Below are positions 1 to 4,655 of a DNA stretch of 7,521 bases, one piece after another. Within the stretch, counting starts at the first letter, position 1, and each line of letters opens with the position of its first letter. Made by a program: the position numbers and the translations under genes. The notes below the pieces were generated by a model. That model searched no databases. It had not been told where the DNA came from and saw nothing but the letters and a program-made list of their open reading frames with translations. This stretch comes from Phycisphaerae bacterium (lineage in GTDB: Bacteria; Planctomycetota; Phycisphaerae; Sedimentisphaerales; Anaerohalosphaeraceae): contig SKKI01000267.1 in the NCBI GenBank assembly GCA_007121565.1, forward strand, positions 1 through 7,521, in the 5' to 3' direction.

Positions 1-555
1 GGCGGCGATATCACCAGGTGGAAGCAAACAAGCGACCGGCTGGTCATCAATGTTACGATGCTCAGCGTCCCGTCCGGCCATCACGCCCCGGTGCGGCGCA
101 GCGGCGCACAACCCGGCGATTGCATCTGCGTCACCGGCCCGCTCGGCGGCTCACTGGCCGGCAGACATCTGACGTTTGTGCCGCGAGTCAAAGAGGCGCT
201 GGCCATCACAAAGGTCGCCCGCATCAATGCGATGATGGACATCACCGACGGCCTCAGCACCGACCTGAACCGCATCTGCACCCAAAGCAATGTCGGCGCA
301 ATTGTGGAGACCGCCGCCCTGCCGATCTCCGCCGCCGCCCAGAACACCGCCGACCCCATCGCCGCGGCCCTCAACGACGGCGAAGATTTCGAGCTTCTCT
401 TTACCCTCTGTCCGAAAGAATTCGAAAAACTGAAATCCCTGAAAAACACCCCCATCACCCGCATCGGCGCAATAACTGCCGAGCCCGGCATGACCCTCAA
501 AGCCCCCGACGGCACACAACACACACTAACCCCCCAAGGCTTCGATCACTTATGA
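1..555 (+). CDS. thiL: Thiamine-monophosphate kinase ThiL, 5'-truncated by the window edge
   Basis: ThiL phosphorylates thiamine monophosphate with ATP to give thiamine pyrophosphate, the last step of thiamine cofactor synthesis, in the cytosol. The frame is open from base 1 and gives 184 residues to a TGA stop; roughly the first 120-140 residues lie outside the window. The visible part begins at the conserved GGDITR motif (residues 1-6), which belongs to the AIR-synthase-like fold. It continues with the PGD-x-I-x-VTGPLGGS-like segment (about 38-52), the DITDGLSTDL motif (80-89) that matches DxSDGL of ThiL, and GEDFELLF (127-134), the C-terminal ThiL signature. It ends in GFDHL, like the GYDHF end of E. 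coli ThiL, so the C-terminus is complete. The downstream neighbour on the same strand is tsaE, but 446 bp of repeat-rich DNA separate them, so a shared transcript is doubtful. Family recognition is firm; I see no frameshift. Confidence 0.94.
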   Translation, partial: GGDITRWKQTSDRLVINVTMLSVPSGHHAPVRRSGAQPGDCICVTGPLGGSLAGRHLTFVPRVKEALAITKVARINAMMDITDGLSTDLNRICTQSNVGAIVETAALPISAAAQNTADPIAAALNDGEDFELLFTLCPKEFEKLKSLKNTPITRIGAITAEPGMTLKAPDGTQHTLTPQGFDHL

Positions 556-560
556 CCCAA

Positions 561-609
561 GCTCCCCTCCTTTTCAAGGAGGGGTGTCGCGCCAGCGACG
601 GGGTGGTTG
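561..609 (+). repeat. Palindromic repeat, copy 1 of a perfect 49-bp direct repeat
   Basis: These 49 bases recur without a mismatch at 836-884. Each copy folds into two hairpins in series. In this copy CCCCTCCTT (564-572) pairs with AAGGAGGGG (576-584) around a 3-base loop, and GTCGC (586-590) pairs with GCGAC (595-599) around GCCA. It begins 5 bases after the thiL stop, so the first hairpin could stabilise the thiL mRNA 3' end; there is no T-tract for a classical terminator. The layout resembles REP/BIME elements. That assignment is inference; the repeat and its pairing are directly visible. Confidence 0.9.
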
Positions 610-620
610 AGTTACCCACA

Positions 621-664
621 GCGCCACGCCCCATCGGGCAGCTCACCCCGCGGCGTTTTTGTTT
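621..664 (+). terminator. Weak candidate terminator behind thiL
   Basis: CGCC (622-625) can pair with GGCG (652-655), with an inner GCCC (628-631)/GGGC (636-639) hairpin. A T-rich run, TTTTTGTTTT, follows at 656-665. The outer stem is short and the loop between stems long, so this may simply be part of the surrounding repeat mosaic. Confidence 0.25.
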
Positions 665-670
665 TGAATT

Positions 671-761
671 GTCGCCCCGTTGGGGCTATAACACTACGCC
701 AAGCCTGCCTTCCGGGGGCTGACGCACCCGGCTAAGTTACTTTTCGCCCTTTCCGGGCGAA
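671..761 (+). repeat. Cluster of three hairpin units, REP-like mosaic
   Basis: Three compact inverted repeats follow one another. GCCCC (674-678)/GGGGC (682-686) has a GTT loop. CCGGGGGC (712-719)/GCACCCGG (724-731) has one mismatch and a TGAC loop. TTCGCCC (743-749)/GGGCGAA (755-761) has a TTTCC loop. Translated in any frame the region gives no protein-like sequence. Such hairpin series are typical of interspersed intergenic elements; genome copy number is unknown here. Confidence 0.65.
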
Positions 762-781
762 TCGAATTTTCATATTTCATA

Positions 782-822
782 CCCCCTCGTCGCCTTCGGC
801 GACACTGGCCCTTCGCAGGGGG
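782..822 (-). repeat. Hairpin related to the 49-bp repeat, in opposite orientation
   Basis: GTCGCC (789-794) pairs with GGCGAC (798-803) around TTC, and the outer arms CCCCCT (782-787) and AGGGGG (817-822) also pair. Read on the plus strand, 782-805 closely resembles the reverse complement of the second half of the 49-bp repeat (same GTCGC/GCGACAC core with C-rich flank). It therefore looks like an inverted relative lying 14 bp upstream of copy 2, the pairing expected of a BIME. The relationship is judged by eye. Confidence 0.6.
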
Positions 823-835
823 AGAACCGTACCTG

Positions 836-884
836 GCTCCCCTCCTTTTCAAGGAGGGGTGTCGCGCCAGCGACGGGGTGGTTG
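836..884 (+). repeat. Palindromic repeat, copy 2 of the 49-bp direct repeat
   Basis: Identical over all 49 bases to 561-609, with hairpins at 839-859 and 861-874. The copies lie 275 bp apart start to start and enclose the hairpin cluster. Copy 2 is followed by an A-tract (887-895) and then by the probable tsaE promoter, so it marks the boundary between the repeat block and the tsaE regulatory region. Confidence 0.9.
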
Positions 885-898
885 CGAAAAAAAAACAA

Positions 899-927
899 TA
901 CACAACGCCTAAACAACCCGCTATAAT
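899..927 (+). promoter_or_regulatory. Probable sigma70-type promoter for tsaE
   Basis: A perfect TATAAT -10 box lies at 922-927. TACACA (899-904, 4 of 6 matches to TTGACA) lies 17 bp upstream. Transcription would start near 934, giving a leader of about 68 nt before the tsaE start. It sits just downstream of the repeat block, so tsaE can be transcribed independently of thiL. Confidence 0.5.
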
Positions 928-954
928 CCAAAACCAAAAACCTGAACACAATAA

Positions 955-972
955 TTCTTCATGTTCTTCATG
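955..972 (+). repeat. Two tandem copies of a 9-bp unit, TTCTTCATG
   Basis: TTCTTCATG occurs twice without a gap (955-963 and 964-972), inside the tsaE leader. On the minus strand it reads CATGAAGAA repeated. Similar CATGAAG/CACGAAG strings are, from memory, common in intergenic regions of environmental bacteria, so this may be the end of another interspersed repeat. It also places in-phase ATGs 30 and 39 nt ahead of tsaE, out of the tsaE frame. Confidence 0.7.
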
Positions 973-1001
973 ATTAGAAAGCTGCTCGAGGAAATAGAAA
1001 A

Positions 1002-1439
1002 ATGACAAATGAAATCACAACCCGCAGCGCTGCCGAGACCATCGCGCTGGGACAGACTATCGGCAAAACACTCACCGGCAACCAGGTTGTCGCCCTCATC
1101 GGCAACCTCGGCACCGGCAAGACGCACCTGATCAAAGGCATCTGCGCCGGGCTGGGCATAGCCGAGGACGAGCTGGTCACCAGCCCGACCTTCGTTTTGG
1201 TCAACGAGTATTTCACCCCCGACGGCCGGCAGATTTACCACATCGACGCCTACCGCCTCGAATCGCCGGCCGAGTTTGAGGCCCTCGGCGTGGCCGACTA
1301 CATCCGCCCCGACTCAATCGTCCTGGTCGAATGGGCCGACCGCGTCTTGGACGCCCTGGCCCCGCTAAAGCCCATCACCATCGGCCTGGCCCACGCCGGC
1401 GGCGACCGCCGCACCATCACCATGAACAATCTCCCGTAG
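1002..1439 (+). CDS. tsaE: tRNA threonylcarbamoyladenosine biosynthesis ATPase TsaE
   Basis: TsaE (YjeE) is the P-loop ATPase that works with TsaB and TsaD to attach the threonylcarbamoyl group to A37 of ANN-decoding tRNAs, in the cytosol. The 145-residue product is close to the usual length. Visible motifs are Walker A GNLGTGKT (34-41), switch region SPTF (61-64) followed by VLVNEY, the YHIDAYRL segment (79-86) and the LVEW Walker-B-like motif (108-111). Together these are diagnostic of the family. The ATG at 1002 is preceded by GAGGAAA (988-994) at good spacing, and the start matches the usual N-terminus (short helix, then the P-loop strand). A probable promoter lies at 899-927. Downstream it runs convergently into the minus-strand lipoprotein gene, with a 93-bp gap. 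tsaB and tsaD are not in the window. Nothing looks truncated or altered. Confidence 0.95.
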   Translation: MTNEITTRSAAETIALGQTIGKTLTGNQVVALIGNLGTGKTHLIKGICAGLGIAEDELVTSPTFVLVNEYFTPDGRQIYHIDAYRLESPAEFEALGVADYIRPDSIVLVEWADRVLDALAPLKPITIGLAHAGGDRRTITMNNLP

Positions 1440-1464
1440 GGCGGGCCTAAATGTCCGCCATTTT
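1440..1464 (+). terminator. Possible terminator hairpin behind tsaE
   Basis: GGCGGG (1440-1445) pairs with TCCGCC (1454-1459), five GC pairs and one wobble, with an 8-base loop, followed by ATTTTG. It starts one base after the tsaE stop and lies between convergent genes, the expected position. The T-run is only four bases, and the right arm can alternatively pair with GGCGG at 1479-1483 in the adjacent repeat, so the call is modest. Confidence 0.4.
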
Positions 1465-1467
1465 GTC

Positions 1468-1487
1468 ATTTCCGCAAAGGCGGGAAT
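1468..1487. repeat. dRS3-like 20-bp inverted repeat element
   Basis: ATTTCC (1468-1473), eight bases, then GGGAAT (1482-1487) matches the ATTCCC-N8-GGGAAT layout known from Neisseria dRS3 elements, with one mismatch. The flanks (GTC before, CCA after) also match the widespread intergenic string GTCATTCCCGC...GCGGGAATCCA. The pattern is visible; calling it a member of an interspersed family here is inference, since only one copy is in the window. Confidence 0.55.
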
Positions 1488-1532
1488 CCAAAAAACCCCA
1501 CCTCGCAGTCCCATAAAATGGGCTTTAGGCCA

Positions 1533-2036
1533 TCACTGCGCCTCGGCCTGCCCGGCCTCTTCCAACGCCGCCCCAAGCGTCTCAACCTCTTCCTGCAAAG
1601 CCGCACTCCTGTCGCGCTCGACATCCAGCAGCCCCTCAAGCTCCTCGATCCGCTGCCGGGCCTGTTCCAGCTCGGCTCTGAGCGTCTCATTTTGCTCGCG
1701 CAGGGCGGCTGTTGTGGCGCGCTCTTGCCGCAGCGCCTCGTCCTTCTGGTCCACCGATGCCCGAAGCCGCTGGGCGCGCTGCTCTTCGCGCTGCAGCATC
1801 GTCATCACGCTGTCCATCGCCGCTTCCTGCAGCCGCACACTTTCCTCTTCCATCGCGGCCATTTGCTCGTCTTTGCGCTCGATCGTCGCGCGTGCCTCAT
1901 CCAGTTGCCGCTGGAGCGATTGCACATCCGACTGCAGCATCTGTTTGTCCTGACGACAGGCCTCCAGTTCAGGATGCTGACAACCGGCCAGCAGCCCCAT
2001 CGCGATTAGCACACTGCAAATTCCCACATACTTCAT
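1533..2036 (-). CDS. Small coiled-coil lipoprotein of unknown function
   Basis: I do not recognise a named family. The 167-residue product opens with a lipoprotein signal peptide: K2, a hydrophobic stretch (about 3-17) and the lipobox L16-A17-G18-C19, so signal peptidase II should cleave before C19 and lipidate it. Position +2 is Q, not D, which in Lol-type systems would favour the outer membrane. From about residue 25 to 160 the sequence is a charged E/Q/R/L-rich heptad-like coiled coil with almost no glycine or proline. This explains why it resembles many unrelated coiled-coil proteins, and a periplasmic scaffold or spacer role is only a guess. The start is supported by AAAGGA (2044-2049) seven bases upstream of the ATG and by the signal peptide beginning right at it. 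A probable promoter lies at 2133-2106. The gene stands alone and converges on tsaE. Confidence 0.82.
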   Translation of the reverse strand: MKYVGICSVLIAMGLLAGCQHPELEACRQDKQMLQSDVQSLQRQLDEARATIERKDEQMAAMEEESVRLQEAAMDSVMTMLQREEQRAQRLRASVDQKDEALRQERATTAALREQNETLRAELEQARQRIEELEGLLDVERDRSAALQEEVETLGAALEEAGQAEAQ

Positions 2037-2105
2037 AGTCGAATCCTTTCAAAAAATAATCCAAAAACAAAAAATTCTATTGTCAACCGTCGCTGCTAAC
2101 ATCGA

Positions 2106-2133
2106 ATTATACCTATTGTGCGCTCATTTTCCA
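2106..2133 (-). promoter_or_regulatory. Probable promoter of the lipoprotein gene
   Basis: On the minus strand, TATAAT (2111-2106) is preceded by TGGAAA (2133-2128, 4 of 6 to TTGACA) with a 16-bp spacer. Transcription would start near 2099, giving a leader of about 63 nt to the start at 2036. A separate TTGACA at 2086-2081 lacks a good -10 partner at proper spacing. Confidence 0.5.
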
Positions 2134-2259
2134 CTATTTCTTTAAAATCATTTCAGCCGTCCTGTCCGCGCTTGGTCAGTATCCACTCCTGATGTTCGCG
2201 GTTGCTCGGCCAGCCGCCGTTTCCTGTGCTGGCCCGTCGGTTGGTGCCTGCGATAAGTC

Positions 2260-2288
2260 ATTATAGCCAAAAGCAGGAGATGTTTCAT
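2260..2288 (-). promoter_or_regulatory. Second leftward promoter candidate
   Basis: On the minus strand, ATGAAA (2288-2283, 4 of 6) and a perfect TATAAT (2265-2260) are separated by 17 bp. It would start a leftward transcript near 2253, running through the 2208-2234 hairpin either into the lipoprotein gene with a long leader of about 215 nt or ending as a small RNA. No terminator is obvious before the gene. Confidence 0.4.
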
Positions 2289-2335
2289 CTCGGCGGCAAT
2301 TCTATAGCCCACGTGGATAAGCTGGCAAAATAGCC

Positions 2336-2363
2336 TTGCAACGGCCGTCCGGGACGCTATAAT
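2336..2363 (+). promoter_or_regulatory. Probable rightward promoter upstream of argB
   Basis: TTGCAA (2336-2341, 4 of 6 to TTGACA) and a perfect TATAAT (2358-2363) with a 16-bp spacer give a good sigma70-like promoter. Initiation would fall near 2370, about 205 nt before argB. A closer and weaker pair (TTGGAT at 2520, TATTAA at 2543) could also serve argB. The transcript from 2370 would include the GC-rich foldable segment at 2398-2465, so it may be a structured leader or a separate small RNA. No ArgR-type palindrome is apparent nearby. Confidence 0.5.
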
Positions 2364-2575
2364 GCAGTGTTTTTCTGGACGGCAGATAAAAGTTCGGGTC
2401 GCTTGGCAGCGCCGCCCAATCCCGGCCCATGGCAAGCGTATTCGACGAGGACATGCTGGTGTCTTAAAGCGTTAAATCAAAAAAACTTATGTTTCAAAAA
2501 GCACGTTCAATCACCTTTATTGGATAAGAGCCAAGTTTTTATTATTAATGAATTGATGCCCTGGAGTATTCGGCC

Positions 2576-3454
2576 ATGGAACAGGCAATCGAAAAGGCGC
2601 GTGCGCTGATTGAGGCGATGGAGTACATCCGCCGCTTCAAAGGCAAGATTATCGTTATCAAGCTGGGCGGCAGTATTCTTGACGATGAGACGCTTCGCAA
2701 AAACCTGCTGCAGGATGTCGTGTTTATGGCGACGGTCGGGATGCGGCCGATCCTGGTGCACGGCGGCGGCAAGGCGATCACCGCGGCGATGAGCCAGGCG
2801 GGCCTGGAGCCGGTCTGGGTGCAGGGCCGCCGCTATACGGACGAGCGCACGCTGGCGATCGCCGAGCATACCCTCGTCAATGCCCTCAACGACCCGATCT
2901 GCCGCACACTCAATGACTTCGGCTGCAAGGCGATGGGGCTGCACTCGCTGAGCAGTTGCGTGGTATTTGCCGAGCCGCTGCGTCTTGCAGGCGCCGACGG
3001 ACGCAAGATCGACCTGGGCCAGGTCGGAAAGGTCAGCGACGTCAACGGCGAGCTGCTCAGCACACTGTGCCGCAGCGGCGTGATCCCGGTCATCGCGCCG
3101 GTGGCCCGCAGCAAAGCCGGCGGCGGCAAGCTGAATGTCAACGCCGACAGCGTGGCCGGCCATATCGCCGCGGCCGTTGAGGCCGAGAAACTGGTCGTGC
3201 TCAGCGATACGCACGGCATACGACGCGATATTGAAGACCCGGAAAGCTGGATTTCGAGCATCAGCGAACAGCAAATCGCCGAGATGATTGAGGAAGGTAC
3301 GCTGACCACGGGGATGATGCCCAAGGTCGAGGCGTGCCTGGCCGCCCTGGACGGCGGCGCCGGTAAGGCTCACATCATCGACGGTCGGATTCCGCACTCA
3401 CTGCTGCTGGAGATTTACACGTCCCGGGGAATTGGAACGCAGATAACAAAATAA
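2576..3454 (+). CDS. argB: N-acetylglutamate kinase ArgB
   Basis: ArgB phosphorylates N-acetyl-L-glutamate with ATP, the second step of arginine synthesis, and is usually the arginine-feedback point. The 292-residue product is of normal family length. It shows KLGGS with catalytic K29 (29-33), HGGGK (62-66), the substrate-binding NVNADSVAG (187-195), LSDTHGI in place of the commoner LTDVPGV, and MPKVEA with K250 ahead of the C-terminal IIDGRIPHSLLLEI segment. About 22 residues forming a predicted helix (EKARALIEAMEYIRRF) precede the kinase core. That N-helix is the mark of hexameric, arginine-inhibited enzymes and is absent from the arginine-insensitive E. coli protein, so feedback control is likely (inference). 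The ATG at 2576 follows CTGGAG at a 9-base spacing. argD starts 13 bp downstream, so the two are surely cotranscribed. Confidence 0.96.
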   Translation: MEQAIEKARALIEAMEYIRRFKGKIIVIKLGGSILDDETLRKNLLQDVVFMATVGMRPILVHGGGKAITAAMSQAGLEPVWVQGRRYTDERTLAIAEHTLVNALNDPICRTLNDFGCKAMGLHSLSSCVVFAEPLRLAGADGRKIDLGQVGKVSDVNGELLSTLCRSGVIPVIAPVARSKAGGGKLNVNADSVAGHIAAAVEAEKLVVLSDTHGIRRDIEDPESWISSISEQQIAEMIEEGTLTTGMMPKVEACLAALDGGAGKAHIIDGRIPHSLLLEIYTSRGIGTQITK

Positions 3455-3467
3455 AGGCAACAAAGAG

Positions 3468-4655
3468 ATGAACACACAAGACGTTATTGCAATGTTTGAT
3501 GAATACGTCATCGGCAACTACGGCCGGCTGCCGCGGGTCATTACCAAAGGCCAGGGCAATCGGCTGTGGGACTTGGACGGCAAAGAAATTCTCGATATGT
3601 TTCCCGGCTGGGCGGTCAGCGGCATCGGCCACTGCCATCCGAAGGTGGTCCAGGCGATTTGCGCCCAGGCCGGCGAGCTGCTGCATATGGACAACACGTT
3701 TTACAACGTTCCGCAGGGCCGGCTTGCCAAGCTGCTCAGTGAGCGGGCCTTCGGCGGCAAATGCTTTTTCTGCAACAGCGGCGCCGAGTCGGTCGAGGCG
3801 GCGTTGAAGCTGGCCCGCCGCCACAGTGCCAAAGAAAAGTACAAATTCATCACCGCCGAGCGCGGCTTTCACGGGCGTACCTTTGCCGCCGTCACGGCCA
3901 CCGCCCAGCCCAAATATCACGACGGCTTTCTGCCGATGCTGCCGGGGTTTGTCTATGTGCCGTACAATGACATCGACGCCCTGCACGAGGCGTTCAGCGA
4001 AGAGGTGGCCGCGGTGATGATCGAGCCGATCCAGGGCGAAGGCGGCGTTCGCGCCGCATCGCCGGAATATATGCAGACGATTCGCGATCTGTGCGATGAG
4101 CACGGGGCGGTGATGATTCTGGACGAGGTACAGACCGGCTTGGGCCGCACGGGGCGATGGTTCGGCTATCAGCATTACGATGTGACGCCGGATATTATCA
4201 CGATGGCCAAGGCCCTCGGCGGCGGTGCCGCGATCGGGGCGATGATGGCACGGCCTGAGATCGCCGCGTCGCTGGTTCCCGGCACGCACGCTTCGACCTT
4301 CGGCGGCAATCCCCTGGCCTGTGCGGCGGCGATTGCCGTGATCGAGGCCATCGAAGAGGCCCATCTGCTCGACAATACCATTAAGATGGGCGACTATGCC
4401 CGTCAAAAACTCGAAACGCTCAAAGAAAAATATCCCATCATCGACCACATTCGCGGCCAGGGCCTGATGATCGGCATTCAGTTGACCACGCCGGGCGCTG
4501 AGATCGTCAGCCGGTGCCTTGACAAAGGCCTGCGCATCAACTGCACGCAGGAGACGGTGCTGCGGTTTATGCCGTCGATGATTGTCACACCCGAAGAACT
4601 CGACCAGGCCGTTGCGATTCTGGATGAGGTGCTGGGTCAGGGAGAGCCGTTATGA
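3468..4655 (+). CDS. argD: Acetylornithine aminotransferase ArgD
   Basis: This is a class-III PLP aminotransferase. In this context it transfers an amino group from glutamate to N-acetylglutamate semialdehyde to give N-acetylornithine. The 395-residue length is typical. Motifs seen are NSGAES (103-108), which holds the PLP phosphate, the GFHGRT segment, EPIQGEGG, ILDEVQTGLGRTG with PLP-nitrogen Asp at D219, and MAKALGGG with Schiff-base lysine K248, followed by HASTFGGNPLAC. On sequence alone it could also be a succinylornithine, GABA or lysine-pathway aminotransferase; its place between argB and argF decides for ArgD. The start is supported by AAAGG at 3453-3457, overlapping the argB stop. 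Its TGA stop overlaps the argF start by four bases (ATGA), implying translational coupling. Nothing looks altered. Confidence 0.95.
   Translation: MNTQDVIAMFDEYVIGNYGRLPRVITKGQGNRLWDLDGKEILDMFPGWAVSGIGHCHPKVVQAICAQAGELLHMDNTFYNVPQGRLAKLLSERAFGGKCFFCNSGAESVEAALKLARRHSAKEKYKFITAERGFHGRTFAAVTATAQPKYHDGFLPMLPGFVYVPYNDIDALHEAFSEEVAAVMIEPIQGEGGVRAASPEYMQTIRDLCDEHGAVMILDEVQTGLGRTGRWFGYQHYDVTPDIITMAKALGGGAAIGAMMARPEIAASLVPGTHASTFGGNPLACAAAIAVIEAIEEAHLLDNTIKMGDYARQKLETLKEKYPIIDHIRGQGLMIGIQLTTPGAEIVSRCLDKGLRINCTQETVLRFMPSMIVTPEELDQAVAILDEVLGQGEPL

Larger units (their letters stand above)
2037..2575. other. Gene-free gap with divergent promoters and foldable sequence
   Basis: This 539-bp gap lies between the minus-strand lipoprotein gene and plus-strand argB. 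Both ends are AT-rich (2037-2150 and 2466-2560) and the centre (about 2155-2460) is GC-rich. It holds three TATAAT boxes (listed separately). One hairpin pairs GGCCAGC (2208-2214) with GCTGGCC (2228-2234). A second fold pairs CGCTTG (2400-2405) with CAAGCG (2433-2438) around an inner GCCG/CGGC stem, followed by a GACAT/GTGTC hairpin (2450-2463). Open frames inside it read as low-complexity or overlap argB without a ribosome binding site, so I call no protein. I could not match it to a known RNA family. Confidence 0.6.

Noticed and set aside
18..722. Long arginine- and proline-rich plus-strand frame over the end of thiL and into the repeats
   Set aside because: Low-complexity product typical of an alternative frame in GC-rich DNA; it overlaps a clearly conserved ThiL frame and runs through hairpin repeats.
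561..884. CRISPR array
   Set aside because: Only two copies 275 bp apart, with hairpin-filled DNA between them rather than unit-length spacers; no cas genes.
694..1241. Minus-strand frames opposite tsaE and its leader
   Set aside because: They read across repeats and the antisense of conserved tsaE motifs, with no ribosome binding site or recognisable domain.
1507..1525. CCCAT/ATGGG hairpin as terminator of the lipoprotein gene
   Set aside because: Only five pairs before a mismatch, and the T-run on the minus strand begins more than 10 bases away.
1518..2038. Plus-strand frames opposite the lipoprotein gene
   Set aside because: The minus-strand frame has a signal peptide, lipobox, ribosome site and coherent coiled coil; the plus-strand frames have none of these.
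2148..2435. 95-residue minus-strand frame in the gap
   Set aside because: Mixed composition without domain, no Shine-Dalgarno site, and it spans both divergent promoter boxes.
2429..2467. 12-codon frame (MASVFDEDMLVS) in the foldable segment
   Set aside because: No ribosome binding site and no feature beyond chance; it lies inside predicted stems.
2489..2527. 12-codon frame (MFQKARSITFIG) as an attenuation leader peptide for argB
   Set aside because: Only one arginine codon, no ribosome binding site and no terminator/antiterminator pair visible after it.
2367..2609. 80-residue plus-strand frame reaching into argB
   Set aside because: No ribosome binding site, product without pattern, and it overlaps the well-supported argB start.
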